Assembly (NCBI GenBank): GCA_016191085.1
Contig: JACPPJ010000003.1
Coordinates: 1-56,545 of the forward strand
Origin: Acidobacteriota bacterium
Lineage (GTDB): Bacteria; Acidobacteriota; Terriglobia; 2-12-FULL-54-10
Direction of reading: 5' to 3'
Length of the DNA: 56,545 nt
In this document: piece by piece, positions 17,901 to 27,205 of the stretch
Position numbering within the stretch: the stretch's first letter is position 1
Layout of the letters: each line of letters starts with the position of its first letter
Notes under the pieces: model-generated
Seen by the model: the letters and a program-made list of their open reading frames with translations, nothing else
Told to the model about the DNA's origin: nothing
Database searches by the model: none
Position numbers and translations under genes: made by a program

Positions 17901-18067
17901 CACACTGCCGCTTGGGTTGCCATTCCTTCCGTCGCTCGGCTTTTTCCCGCAAACATTTCTCCGTTAGCGACAATCGCCCAGCTTTGGGCGACTGCGAATG
18001 CTTAGCTTGGCCATTCGCTCACAATCCAGCCTTGTCCCATGCGTTCAAGCTGTGCCAAACTGTTGTT

Positions 18068-19279
18068 ATGCTGTCCCGGATCCGTAGTCTGGGGGTCGGT
18101 TCTTTTCTTCTATTCTGGTGCGCTGCTGTGACTGTGGCGTTCGGCGCTGCTGCTCAGCAGGGAGACGGCGGAACGCGTTCGGGCGAACCCGCTCAGACGA
18201 CGGAGTCTGCTGATGCTGCCGCCTCAGACCAGGAATACGTCTTCCCGGTAGAAATCCAGGTCGTCAGTGTTCCCATTACCGTTACGGACACCAAGGGCCA
18301 GTTCGTCACGGACCTCGACAAGCGGGATTTCACCATCTACGATAACGGCCAGCCGCAGCGCATCGATAATTTCGAGCTAACCTCGGAACCGCTCTCTCTC
18401 GCCATCATAGTAGAAACTAGCGGGCGCGTGCAGCCGCTGCTCTCCGACGTGCGTGCTGCCGGTATTCTAATCACAGATTTAATCCTTGGCGAATCGGGCG
18501 AGGCCACTGTGCTCGGTTTCGACCGTGAAGTGAAGGTGCTTCAGGAGTTCACGGCTGACCACGATAAAATCGCTGCGGCCTTCAAGAGTCTCACGGCCGG
18601 ACCGGATCAGGTCCACCTGAGCGATGCGGTTGCGCGGGCGATCTTCATGCTGCAGCGCCGGTCGAAGGAGAGGCGAAAAGTTGTGATCGTGATTTCGGAA
18701 GCTAGGGATTCAGGCAGCAGAAATAGCTTCGGACTGGTGCTGCGCAGCGCCCAGCAGCTTGGTATTTCGGTTTACACCGTGGGATTGAGCACCATCAAGG
18801 CGCTCTTCTCTACTCCACCAGGCCAGAATGCCCCCTCTTCCCCGTATCCTCCGGGAGTGATGGTGCGGCCTACGCCGGGAGGAGCTACGCCTAGTCCTGA
18901 CGCGCAGAACAACTGGGGCGCCGCTAACGTTAATCTGCTGGAGATCATCTCAGATGTTGTCACATACACGAAGAACTTGATCACCGGCAATCCTCTGACC
19001 GTCTACGCGGCGGGAACCGGAGGGGCCGATTTCTCCACTGACAGCAAGGCGAAGATCGAGAACGCGCTCGGCCGCATCGGCCAGGAACTACGGAACCAGT
19101 ACGTGCTCACCTATCGTCCGAACAACCTGGACACACGCGGTTTCCATAACATCCACGTCGCACTTGCACGCCGCAACCTGCAAGCCCGCTACCGGCCGGG
19201 CTACATGGTGGCGCCTCCCATTCGTAACTCCCGAACCGCTCGGCCGGCGCAAACACCCCCGCCACCGTCGGCTCCGTAA
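18068..19279 (+). CDS. VWFA-related acidobacterial secreted protein
   Basis: The 403-residue product begins with a signal peptide (MLSRIRSLGVGSFLLFWCAA). A beta-sandwich segment typical of the acidobacterial VWFA-related family follows (VPITVTDTKGQFVTDLDKRD, then FTIYDNGQPQRI). The von Willebrand A domain comes next, starting at LSLAIIVETSGRV; its metal site is degenerate, with ETSGR where DxSxS is usual. The C-terminus ends YVLTYRPNNLDTRGFHNIHV and a Pro-rich tail. This paralogous family is expanded in Acidobacteriota. ATG 18068 is chosen because the signal peptide starts there. Confidence 0.85.
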   Translation: MLSRIRSLGVGSFLLFWCAAVTVAFGAAAQQGDGGTRSGEPAQTTESADAAASDQEYVFPVEIQVVSVPITVTDTKGQFVTDLDKRDFTIYDNGQPQRIDNFELTSEPLSLAIIVETSGRVQPLLSDVRAAGILITDLILGESGEATVLGFDREVKVLQEFTADHDKIAAAFKSLTAGPDQVHLSDAVARAIFMLQRRSKERRKVVIVISEARDSGSRNSFGLVLRSAQQLGISVYTVGLSTIKALFSTPPGQNAPSSPYPPGVMVRPTPGGATPSPDAQNNWGAANVNLLEIISDVVTYTKNLITGNPLTVYAAGTGGADFSTDSKAKIENALGRIGQELRNQYVLTYRPNNLDTRGFHNIHVALARRNLQARYRPGYMVAPPIRNSRTARPAQTPPPPSAP

Positions 19280-19333
19280 TCGATAGTTTAGAGAGTTGAA
19301 ATTGGCTTTGTGATTTCGCTCGTTTGAGGTGGG

Positions 19334-19417
19334 GGCGCTCACGCGAGGTCTCGGTATTCAGCCACCGGAGTTGTGCAGTGGCTGTGCCGGATCGGGCCAA
19401 CCCTCGCCGTGAGCGCC
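19334..19417. other. Imperfect long hairpin between convergent genes
   Basis: GGCGCTCACGCGAGG (19334-19348) pairs with CCTCGCCGTGAGCGCC (19402-19417) with one bulged base. The enclosed 53 bases contain a second stem, GCCAC with GTGGC (around 19361-19382). It lies between the convergent VWFA and glycine-zipper genes, with no strong U-tract. It could be a bidirectional transcript end or a small structured RNA; I see no match to a known RNA family. Confidence 0.4.
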
Positions 19418-19441
19418 AGGGGGCAGAAACTGGGCAGAACT

Positions 19442-19861
19442 TTATTTGTTGCGCGTCGCCATGTCGTATACCAGGCCAGCTACGCCACCGGACACCGCGC
19501 CGATCGCGGCACCCTTGCCACCGCCCGCCACTGCTCCAATTGCGGCACCGGCACCAGAGCTGCCCGCCACGATCAGCACTTCTTTCTTTAGCGACCGCTT
19601 GCGCTGAACCGGTCGGGGCGCAACAGACGTGGTCGTGACCGCACGAGGAGCCGGCGCGGCGTACGGATGCGGCTGCGCAACCAAGTTCGAGGTAGGCGCA
19701 GGAGCCGTCGGCGCGGCTTCACTCACAGCCGTGGCCGGTGATGCGTTTGTGCTGCCGAATTTCGTATAGCCTTGAAATATCGCTCCGGCCGCAAACGCCA
19801 ATAAGATTGCCGCCGTCAGAAACATCTTTGGGTATTTTGTAACTACTGCCAGTGAGTTCAT
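19442..19861 (-). CDS. Glycine-zipper membrane protein
   Basis: This 139-residue protein has an N-terminal membrane anchor or signal (MFLTAAILLAFAAGAIFQGY) and an Ala/Pro/Thr-rich linker. After a basic stretch (RPVQRKRSLKKE) comes a C-terminal glycine zipper (GSSGAGAAIGAVAGGGKGAA and GAVSGGVAGLVYDM). Glycine zippers pack into membranes or form small multimers. Its function is unknown; it may be an envelope protein. Confidence 0.7.
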   Translation of the reverse strand: MNSLAVVTKYPKMFLTAAILLAFAAGAIFQGYTKFGSTNASPATAVSEAAPTAPAPTSNLVAQPHPYAAPAPRAVTTTSVAPRPVQRKRSLKKEVLIVAGSSGAGAAIGAVAGGGKGAAIGAVSGGVAGLVYDMATRNK

Positions 19862-20031
19862 CGTTGCCTCCCGTTTCGCATATTCAACTTCCGCTTCCCG
19901 GCTTCAGAAGGCACGTGTCATTCCACTGCTAAACAGCAAAACGGCACCTACGTAAGTACCTTTGCGAGTGAGGGATGGCACTATGAGGCGAACGGTCGGC
20001 TGCTTGCTGCGCGGCAAGGAACTAGAGTAAA

Positions 20032-20048
20032 CGGGGAATTTCTCCCCG
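20032..20048 (-). terminator. Hairpin after the serine hydrolase gene
   Basis: Downstream of the minus-strand hydrolase stop codon, CGGGGA and TCCCCG form a 6-base-pair stem around a GAAAT loop, followed by TTTACTC on the transcript. It is short but placed as expected for a terminator. Confidence 0.5.
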
Positions 20049-20060
20049 GGGCAGTAACCG

Positions 20061-21182
20061 CTATTTGTCCGGTGCGAGTGCCTCTATGACAGCGTCGTGG
20101 ATAGCAGGTCGTATTTTTTTGATGGCGTCATTTGCGCGAGAGGGGTGCACGCGGTTGGTGAGCAGGATGACGAACAATTCCTTATCGGGATCGATCCACA
20201 CTGAGGTTCCCGTGTAGCCAAGGTGTCCATATGAGCCCGGCGAGAAATAGCGCCCTGACGAAGACGGCTCGATCGGCTTATCCCAACCGAGCGCGCGCGG
20301 AGCGCCTTTCGCGGCGGGGCACGGCTGTGTGAATTCCTGGATGATATCGGGACTCATCAACTGTTTCTCTCCCATGCGTCCGCCCTTCAACATCATGCGA
20401 CAGAAACGCGATAAATCCCCGGCGGTTCCGAATAAACCAGAATGGCCGGCAACGCCTCCCATCACCCAGGCGTTCTCGTCGTGAACTTCGCCTTGTATCA
20501 GCCGTTTGCGAAAACGTTCGTCCAGTTCTGTGGGAGCGATTCGCTCGCGCCAAGCTTCCGGGGGATTGAAACACGTATGCGTCATCTCCAGGGGGGTGAA
20601 GATTTCATCGCCGCAGAATCGATCAAGGGATTGCTTCGAGACGCGCTCAATAATCTCTCCCAGCAAGATAAATCCGACGTCGCTATAAAGTGTACGCGTG
20701 CCGGGAAGTTCCTCTAACGGAACTTGGAGCGCTTCTTCCAAGACATGAAATTTCTCGCGCGCGCGCAAAAAGAATTGTTCATACGCGGGCAGGCCGGAGG
20801 TATGAGCCAGGAGGTGCCGCACGGTTACTTCTCTTCGGGCCTCCCACAGCGCATCGGTTGCAAGATCATACGGCGGGAAAAAATCGGGCAGGTAGAATGC
20901 AACGGGCTTGTCCAGAACGAGTGCTCGCCGCTCGACCATAATCATCGCGGCGGTGGTGGTGGCAACCACCTTTGTGAGCGAGGCCAAATCGTAGATGGTG
21001 TCAGACTGGACGGCTGGCGCGTTTTCGGCGTACATGAACCGCCCCACAGTCACGATCCACTGTTGATCGGAATGCCCGACGGCCAGCACAGCACCAGGAA
21101 AAGCACGCTCGCGTACTGCGCGATTCAGAATTTCCAACGCATTGCTGAAGACGCTCTGTGCTGGCGCTATATCGGCCATCAT
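20061..21182 (-). CDS. Class-C beta-lactamase-fold serine hydrolase (AmiE-like?)
   Basis: The 373-residue protein has the three elements of the beta-lactamase/DD-peptidase fold: SLTK (serine and lysine of SxxK) in YDLASLTKVVATT, YSDVG in place of YxN, and HLGYTGTS in place of KTG. No clear signal peptide is seen, so it may be cytosolic. It lies in a block with murA, nagA and murQ. The Bacillus muropeptide-recycling amidase AmiE is a member of this fold encoded beside murQ, so an amidase role on recycled MurNAc-peptide is a reasonable inference. An esterase is the alternative. Confidence 0.75.
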   Translation of the reverse strand: MMADIAPAQSVFSNALEILNRAVRERAFPGAVLAVGHSDQQWIVTVGRFMYAENAPAVQSDTIYDLASLTKVVATTTAAMIMVERRALVLDKPVAFYLPDFFPPYDLATDALWEARREVTVRHLLAHTSGLPAYEQFFLRAREKFHVLEEALQVPLEELPGTRTLYSDVGFILLGEIIERVSKQSLDRFCGDEIFTPLEMTHTCFNPPEAWRERIAPTELDERFRKRLIQGEVHDENAWVMGGVAGHSGLFGTAGDLSRFCRMMLKGGRMGEKQLMSPDIIQEFTQPCPAAKGAPRALGWDKPIEPSSSGRYFSPGSYGHLGYTGTSVWIDPDKELFVILLTNRVHPSRANDAIKKIRPAIHDAVIEALAPDK

Positions 21183-21254
21183 AGGATCACAGTCGCCCTG
21201 AGTTGAGGAAGATCTTCGAGGCGGAAGAGTGCAGCCGACGAGTCGCGTTGCGAC

Positions 21255-22601
21255 TCACGCCGGCACGCGTTGGATCCGCGCCCCTACCGCTTTCAGTTTC
21301 TCTTCAATTCTTTCGTACCCGCGATCGATGTGGTAAACGCGTTCGATGATAGTTTCACCGCTTGCGACCAAGCCCGCCAGGACCAGTGAGGCGCTGGCCC
21401 GCAGGTCGCTCGCCGTCACGCCTGCGCCGCTCAACGGAGTGGCCCCACGGACAATCGCTCGATTGCCGTCGAACCGAATATTCGCGCCCATGCGCACCAA
21501 CTCCGGTCCGTGCATGAAACGGTTTTCAAATATGGTCTCCGTGATGAGCGAGGTGCCCTCGGCCTGCGTCACAAGCACCATGTACTGCGCCTGCATGTCG
21601 GTCGGGAACCCGGGATATTCTTCCGTTCGCATATCCGACGCCTGCAGCGAGATGCCTCTATCACCGAGCACCCGGATGCTAGATTCTGTGGGGGTCTCAA
21701 TTAGGAGCCCCGTCTCGCGAAACTTATCGATCACCGCCTGTAGATGATCCGCACGGCACGTCTCAATGGTCACGTCGCCGCGGGTGATACCAGCAGCCGC
21801 GACGAACGTGCCGGCCTCGATGCGATCCGGGATGATGTTGTGCATCGCGCCTCCCAGACGAGGCTTGCCTTGGATGCGGATCACGGAGGTGCCCGCGCCT
21901 TCGATCTGCGCGCCCATGCTGACGAGCAGCGCCGCAAGATCCTCAACCTCCGGTTCGCGGGCCGCGTTCTCCAGCACCGTCTCGCCTTCGGCAAGTACCG
22001 CCGCCATCATCAGGTCTTCGGTTCCGGTGACGGTAATGCGATCGAAGACAATCCGCTCTCCCCGCAAGCGCCGCGCGCGCGCAACTACCATGCCATGTTC
22101 CGTAGTGATCTCGGCGCCGAGCTTTTCCATCCCCTTCAGATGCAGGTCAATCGGCCTGGCGCCTATGGCACAGCCGCCCGGCATCGAAACCCGAGCCTCA
22201 CCGCAGCGCGCCACCAGCGGCCCCAGGATGAGCGTCGAGGCACGCATGGTGCGCACCAGCTCCCAGGGGGCTTCGCAGTTCGTCAGATTCGCTGCCTGCA
22301 CCGCCATGCGTCCATGCTCGCCGAACGCGCGCGCGGATTCCGGCGTTTCCAGTTCTGAATCGGTAATCTCTGATTCGGTTGGGTCCGGCCCGGCCGTGAT
22401 AGGAACGTCGAAGTTGACGCCCAGATTTTCCAGCAATTTGCACGTTGTTCGTATGTCCCGTACCGAGGGCAAGTTGCCCAGGATCACGGGCTCGTCACTG
22501 AGCAGGGAAGCGGCCAGGCACGGCAACGCCGCGTTCTTGGCGCCGCTGACGCGAATGGTGCCGCACAATGGAATGCCGCCACGAATGATGAAACGGTCCA
22601 T
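21255..22601 (-). CDS. murA: UDP-N-acetylglucosamine 1-carboxyvinyltransferase
   Basis: MurA transfers enolpyruvate from PEP to UDP-GlcNAc, the first committed step of peptidoglycan synthesis. The 448 residues include Lys22 in [10 protein letters not shown] and the active-site cysteine (Cys144) in [17 protein letters not shown], the fosfomycin-binding residue, so the enzyme should be of the sensitive type. About 25-30 extra residues, rich in Glu/Ser/Thr, are inserted around positions 66-96 compared with the standard enzyme. The gene starts with ATG at 22601. It probably ends the murQ-nagA-murA direction of transcription together with the hydrolase 72 bases on. Confidence 0.95.
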   Translation of the reverse strand: MDRFIIRGGIPLCGTIRVSGAKNAALPCLAASLLSDEPVILGNLPSVRDIRTTCKLLENLGVNFDVPITAGPDPTESEITDSELETPESARAFGEHGRMAVQAANLTNCEAPWELVRTMRASTLILGPLVARCGEARVSMPGGCAIGARPIDLHLKGMEKLGAEITTEHGMVVARARRLRGERIVFDRITVTGTEDLMMAAVLAEGETVLENAAREPEVEDLAALLVSMGAQIEGAGTSVIRIQGKPRLGGAMHNIIPDRIEAGTFVAAAGITRGDVTIETCRADHLQAVIDKFRETGLLIETPTESSIRVLGDRGISLQASDMRTEEYPGFPTDMQAQYMVLVTQAEGTSLITETIFENRFMHGPELVRMGANIRFDGNRAIVRGATPLSGAGVTASDLRASASLVLAGLVASGETIIERVYHIDRGYERIEEKLKAVGARIQRVPA

Positions 22602-22698
22602 TTTCGAGAAGCCAGAAGTCAGAAGTTAGAATAGAACACTACGGGTGAAAGTGGTAGCTGCGGCACATTTCCAGTTTGAGACGGCGCGACTTCAGGTC

Positions 22699-22740
22699 GG
22701 GACAGGTATCCAGACCTGTCCCAGGCAGGAACGCCTGCCC
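22699..22740. repeat. Palindromic repeat between nagA and murA
   Basis: Two adjacent hairpins: GGGACAGGT/ACCTGTCCC with a 6-base loop, and GGCAGG/CCTGCC with a 4-base loop. Such GC-rich palindromes with the words GACAGG and GGCAGG are typical of dispersed REP-like repeats in Acidobacteria and similar genomes. A shorter related palindrome is at 16376-16393. It may also stop or stabilise the nagA transcript. Confidence 0.6.
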
Positions 22741-22744
22741 TACC

Positions 22745-23944
22745 TCAGAAGCAAGTGGCAACGCCTCTGACCATGGTTCCTGCAACAGTGCCGTCGGGGT
22801 GGAGGAATACCAAATCGGCGTCGGCGCCCAGACGGAGGCAGCCCTTGCGGTCCTCGATTCCGAGAACCCGCGCCGGATTCCAGGTAGCCATCTTGACTGC
22901 TGCGCACCAGTTCACGCCGGCGTAGGTCACCATGTTTCTGACGGCGCGGTCTTGCGTCAGCACACTGCCGGCCAGCTTGCCTTCCGCATTGCGGCAGACC
23001 AGCACGCCACGAGCGCCTTCGGTCTTAACGGTGATGTCGGCCTCACCAAGACGATATTGCCCCTGGCCCATTCCGGTGGCGCTTACACCGTCCGTAATCA
23101 GAATGATTTTCGATACTCCCTTTGCGCGGATCAGCAGCCGCAGAGCGGACGGGGCGACATGCACGCCATCCGCGATGACTTCGGCGGCGATGCGGTCATC
23201 CGTGAGCACCGCACCCATGATTCCCGTTTGCCTTTGGTGAAATGGCCGCATGGCGTTGAACATATGTACGACGTGTGACGCGCCCGCCACGATGGCGCGC
23301 TCGGTCTGATTAAATGTCGCGTCGGAGTGCCCCAGCGCCACGTGGATACCTCGGCGGATCGCCTCGGCCTGCAGCTCCGCGGCATTTTCGAGTTCCGGCG
23401 CCAGCGTCAGCACGCGCAACGTTCCTCCCGCGGCGCCGACGAATTTCTCGAAGAGCTCCACTGAAGGCGCTTGCAAGTGTTCGCGCTCGTGAACGCCGCG
23501 TCGGGCAGCACTGAGGAAAGGGCCTTCCAAGTGGATGCCGAGGGGATGGGCGCAATGCCGGCGCGATTGCTTGTCCTCAGGCCAGCCGCGAATGAGCTTT
23601 CCGAGGCCTTCCACGGCGCGCACCAGGCGCGGCGTAGAAGCTGTTACGGTCGTCGGCAGGAAAGTGGTCGTGCCATGCTTGAATATGGTGCAAGCAACGG
23701 CGTGCAGGGCCTCGGCGGAACCTTCCATGACATCATGTCCGCCGCCTCCGTGGATGTGAATGTCTACAAAACCGGGCGCCACCACGCAGTCGCCCAGATC
23801 CAAGATGCGCGTCCGCTTCGGAACGGAGATATCCTCGCGCGTGCCGACGGCGCGGATCGCCTCATCCTCAACGAGCAGGAGGCCGTTTTCGATTACACGT
23901 AACGGTGTAAATAGTTGCTTAGCTTTGATGGCGAGAAGCGACAT
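22745..23944 (-). CDS. nagA: N-acetylglucosamine-6-phosphate deacetylase
   Basis: NagA removes the acetyl group from GlcNAc-6-phosphate, feeding recycled amino sugar back to glucosamine-6-P. It belongs to the amidohydrolase superfamily. The metal-binding start APGFVDIHIHGGGGHDVMEG, the HLEGPFLSA block, LGHSDATFNQTERAI and the late LITDGVSATG are all present. Length is 399 residues. It lies 17 bases downstream of murQ, its functional predecessor in the MurNAc-6-P route. Confidence 0.94.
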   Translation of the reverse strand: MSLLAIKAKQLFTPLRVIENGLLLVEDEAIRAVGTREDISVPKRTRILDLGDCVVAPGFVDIHIHGGGGHDVMEGSAEALHAVACTIFKHGTTTFLPTTVTASTPRLVRAVEGLGKLIRGWPEDKQSRRHCAHPLGIHLEGPFLSAARRGVHEREHLQAPSVELFEKFVGAAGGTLRVLTLAPELENAAELQAEAIRRGIHVALGHSDATFNQTERAIVAGASHVVHMFNAMRPFHQRQTGIMGAVLTDDRIAAEVIADGVHVAPSALRLLIRAKGVSKIILITDGVSATGMGQGQYRLGEADITVKTEGARGVLVCRNAEGKLAGSVLTQDRAVRNMVTYAGVNWCAAVKMATWNPARVLGIEDRKGCLRLGADADLVFLHPDGTVAGTMVRGVATCF

Positions 23945-23961
23945 GGGTCAGGGACCAGCGA

Positions 23962-24840
23962 CTATTCCAGACGCCGCAGGTTCCCTCCGTGCCGCGCCAG
24001 GAGTCTCTCGGCAGCTCGGTGGTCAAGCCCGCGCCGCACCATGACAATCGCTACCTTCACGTTCCTGCCGGATTTCTTTAGCGCCTGCTCCGCTGCCATG
24101 CGATCTACGCCCGTAACCGTTTCGATGATGGAGCAGGCTCGCTCCCACAACTTGCTGTTGGTGGGGCGGACACCAACCATGTAGTTCCGGTAAACATGGC
24201 CGAGACGAATCATGCATCCGGTCGAGATCATGTGCAATACCACTTTTTGGCTAAGCGCCGCTTTCATGCGGGTTGACCCGGCGATCACCTCAGGGCCGGT
24301 GTCCGGCACGATGGCGATCCGCGCCAGGCGGCCAAGCGGCGAGTCGGCTTCGGAGGTGACGGCTACCGTAACGGCGCGCAGTGAACGGGCATAACGCAGC
24401 GCCTCGACAGTGTAAGGTGTGCGGCCGCTCGCGGCAATGCCAACCACTACATCGCGCGCGCTCACCTTCCGTGCCGCCAGGTCCCGCCGAGCCTGTGCCG
24501 CATCATCTTCCGCGCCTTCAACCGCTGTGGTCAGCGCACGTGAGCCTCCCGCGATGATCGCAACTACGGTGTGCGGCGACACGCCAAAAGTCGGCGGACA
24601 CTCGGCCGCATCCAGCACCGCAATGCGCCCGCTGGTCCCCGCGCCTACATAAATGAGCCGCCCGCCGCGTTGCAGCGCCCTCGCCGCCGCGTCCACGGCC
24701 TTGGCGATATTGGGAATCTCCCGCGCGACCACGGCGGAAACGAGCGCGTCCTGCTCGTTAATGGCGCGCAATATACCCACCGTATCCAGAGCATCAATAC
24801 TCGATGTCGCGGGGTTGGATTTTTCAGTAATGCTAGCCAT
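23962..24840 (-). CDS. murQ: N-acetylmuramic acid 6-phosphate etherase
   Basis: MurQ cleaves the lactyl ether of MurNAc-6-phosphate to give GlcNAc-6-phosphate and D-lactate. The SIS-fold signature GGRLIYVGAGTSGRIAVLDA and the segment AAECPPTFGVSP with the catalytic glutamate are present, as are VVGIAASGRTPY and GSTRMKAALSQKVVLHM. The length is 292 residues, normal. With nagA directly downstream, the product flows straight to the next enzyme. No murR-type regulator is in the window. Confidence 0.95.
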   Translation of the reverse strand: MASITEKSNPATSSIDALDTVGILRAINEQDALVSAVVAREIPNIAKAVDAAARALQRGGRLIYVGAGTSGRIAVLDAAECPPTFGVSPHTVVAIIAGGSRALTTAVEGAEDDAAQARRDLAARKVSARDVVVGIAASGRTPYTVEALRYARSLRAVTVAVTSEADSPLGRLARIAIVPDTGPEVIAGSTRMKAALSQKVVLHMISTGCMIRLGHVYRNYMVGVRPTNSKLWERACSIIETVTGVDRMAAEQALKKSGRNVKVAIVMVRRGLDHRAAERLLARHGGNLRRLE

Positions 24841-24909
24841 TCGTTATCTGAGCACCGCGATTTCCGGCATATCATAATATCGCATACCGTTTCTGCGAAA
24901 GTTTAGGCC

Positions 24910-25074
24910 ATGGATACGCTCCTCAGTTTGGCGTTGTTGCTGGTCATCTTGGGCGGCAGCTTTTGGGTGACGCAGTTTTTTGCCCGCAAGATGTACAACC
25001 GGTGTTCCCGTTGCGGCAATCTGAATGCCAAACGCAGAACGCATTGCCGCATTTGTGGTGAAGCCATAGCATAG
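24910..25074 (+). CDS. Single-pass membrane zinc-ribbon peptide (54 aa)
   Basis: A 54-residue frame starts at ATG 24910. Residues 3-26 form a hydrophobic helix (LLSLALLLVILGGSFWVTQF). The cytoplasmic tail holds a zinc ribbon, CSRCGN and CRICGE, 16 residues apart between knuckles. An AGG lies five bases upstream of the start. It is divergent from murQ and 100 bases before argS. The membrane segment plus complete zinc ribbon argues that it is a real gene. Its function is unknown. Confidence 0.65.
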   Translation: MDTLLSLALLLVILGGSFWVTQFFARKMYNRCSRCGNLNAKRRTHCRICGEAIA

Positions 25075-25174
25075 GAACGGGCTCTCGCGTTCGATCATCG
25101 TGATCGGCAGGAATGCCCGTCCGCACTCGTAAAGATGCTATATTCAAAGATTCTTTTTATCTCCGGAGTGAAAC

Positions 25175-27178
25175 TTGTTTCTTGCTACTCAGGCCAAAAT
25201 CCAGCAGGCCGTGCGGGAGTTTGCGCACGAGCGATACAACCTGGAACCGAACGTCATCGTCAATCAGCCGCCGCGACCCGCGATGGGAGACATGGCTTTG
25301 CCGCTGGCCATGGAATTGGGTCGAAGGGTCGGCAAGCCGCCGCGCCAAGTTGCCGAAGAATTGGCTGCTGAACTTCGCAACATCGCGGGAGTAGCGAAGG
25401 TCGAAGTCGCTGGGCCAGGATACGTAAACGTCTACTTGAATCGGGCGGACTACGCCGCAGGCTTGTCGGTACAGCGCGAACAGGCAACTGCGGAGAGCGC
25501 ATCGAAACCGTCCGGGAAGATCATTGTCGAGCATACGAACATCAACCCCAACAAGGCGGCGCATATCGGCCACCTGCGCAATGCGGCGCTGGGCGACACG
25601 TTAGTCCGACTGCTACGCTCGCGCGGCAACTCGGTCGAGGTTCAAAATTACATTGACAATACCGGCGTGCAGGTCGCGGACGTGGTTGTGGGTTTTCTGT
25701 ATTTGGAGAAGAAGAGCGCCGCCGATGTGGCTGCCCTCATCAGCAATCCGTCCGTACGATTCGATTACTACTGCTGGGATCTCTATGCCAGCGTCTCCCA
25801 TTTTTACGAAGAAGACTCGACGCGCGTTGAACTGCGCGGGCGCACGCTCCAGGAAATCGAGCATGGCGGGAACGAGGCCTCGCGTGTCGCCGAGACCGTC
25901 GCCATGGCTATCGTCCGGTATCATCTCGCCACCATGTTTCGGCTCAATGTCGAGTACGATCTGCTGCCGCGCGAGAGCGAAATCCTCCACCTGAAGTTTT
26001 GGGACCAGGCATTCCAATTGCTACGCGAACGCGGCGCCATTTACTTTGAAACCGAAGGCAAGAACAAGGGCTGCTGGGTCATGCGGCAAGAGGAAGGGAA
26101 CAGGGAAGTGGAAACAGGGATCACAACGGAGACCGAGCCGCAGGCGGGCGCGGAGGACACCAAAGTGATCGTGCGCTCGAACGGCACCGTCACCTACGTT
26201 GGCAAAGATATTGCATACCAGCTTTGGAAGTTCGGCTTGCTCGGGAAGGACTTCTGGTATCGCCCTTTTCAGAGTTACCCGGATGGCCGTGTGCTCTGGG
26301 TCAGCGCGACTGAGCCGGACAGCAGCACCCCCCCGACGTTCGGCCGCGGCGAGAAGGTATACAACGTCATTGATGTCCGCCAGAGCTATTTGCAGAACAT
26401 CGTGGCGGCGGGGCTGCGCGCGCTTGGTTACGAGGAGCAGGCGGTGCGCTCGATCCATTTCTCATACGAGATGGTCGCGCTTTCGCCGCGTTGCTGCGCC
26501 GACATGGGAATTGAGCTGAGCCCCGAAGACCGCAAGCGGCCTTACGTTGAGGTCTCGGGCAGGAGGGGCTTGGGCGTCAAGGCTGACGATCTGGTCGACA
26601 GGCTGATTCAGGAAGCTCTGCGCGAGGTGCAGGCGCGGCACACGGAGGAAAGCCCGGAATTCCGCCAGCGCATTGCGCGTCAGATCGCCATCGGCGCGCT
26701 ACGGTATTTCCTGCTCAAGTACACTTGCAACGCCGTCATCGCTTTCGATTTCAAAGAGGCGCTGAACTTCGAGGGCGAGACGGGCCCATACGTGCAGTAC
26801 GCAGTGGTGCGGGCACGCAACATCTTTCGGAAGCTCGAAGCCGAAGGCGGACGATTCGATGCGGCGCTGGTCACACCCGCCGTGCTGGACAGATTTCTCG
26901 CCGCTCCTGACGGCGATCCTTACTGGGAACTTCTGTTCCTGGCAAGCAAACTAGAGGCGGTGACGGAGCAAGCGATCATCACCACCGAGCCCGCCGCAGT
27001 CGCGAAGTACGCGTTTCAGCTAGCGCAATCATTCAACAACTTCTACCACCGCTTCCGCATCCTCACGGAACAAGACGAATCGCGCAAAGCGTTTCTGCTG
27101 TGGCTGGTCGAGATCGTTGACCGCCAACTCACCGCGACACTCGATCTGCTGGGAATTGAAGTGCCGGAAGCGATGTGA
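25175..27178 (+). CDS. argS: Arginyl-tRNA synthetase
   Basis: ArgS charges tRNA-Arg. The 667-residue protein is longer than the roughly 580 of E. coli. It starts at TTG 25175 after GGAG. The N-terminal additional domain is present (about 1-110). The HIGH motif sits in NPNKAAHIGHLRNA at about residue 129, and the tRNA-binding DALR domain is at the C-terminus (AQSFNNFYHRFRILTEQD). The KMSKS loop is replaced by VSGRRGLGVKADDLVD, a common variant in ArgS. A Glu/Thr-rich insert lies near residues 310-330. Confidence 0.95.
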   Translation: MFLATQAKIQQAVREFAHERYNLEPNVIVNQPPRPAMGDMALPLAMELGRRVGKPPRQVAEELAAELRNIAGVAKVEVAGPGYVNVYLNRADYAAGLSVQREQATAESASKPSGKIIVEHTNINPNKAAHIGHLRNAALGDTLVRLLRSRGNSVEVQNYIDNTGVQVADVVVGFLYLEKKSAADVAALISNPSVRFDYYCWDLYASVSHFYEEDSTRVELRGRTLQEIEHGGNEASRVAETVAMAIVRYHLATMFRLNVEYDLLPRESEILHLKFWDQAFQLLRERGAIYFETEGKNKGCWVMRQEEGNREVETGITTETEPQAGAEDTKVIVRSNGTVTYVGKDIAYQLWKFGLLGKDFWYRPFQSYPDGRVLWVSATEPDSSTPPTFGRGEKVYNVIDVRQSYLQNIVAAGLRALGYEEQAVRSIHFSYEMVALSPRCCADMGIELSPEDRKRPYVEVSGRRGLGVKADDLVDRLIQEALREVQARHTEESPEFRQRIARQIAIGALRYFLLKYTCNAVIAFDFKEALNFEGETGPYVQYAVVRARNIFRKLEAEGGRFDAALVTPAVLDRFLAAPDGDPYWELLFLASKLEAVTEQAIITTEPAAVAKYAFQLAQSFNNFYHRFRILTEQDESRKAFLLWLVEIVDRQLTATLDLLGIEVPEAM

Positions 27179-27205
27179 GGCGGGAGCGCAGAAATCATAC
27201 GAGCG

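Noticed and set aside
19334..19417. Possible SRP/4.5S RNA or tRNA
   Set aside because: The conserved SRP tetraloop core and the tRNA T-loop GTTCGANNC are absent.
21744..22629. Long plus-strand frames of 204 and 287 codons over murA
   Set aside because: Antisense shadows caused by high GC in a well-supported murA.
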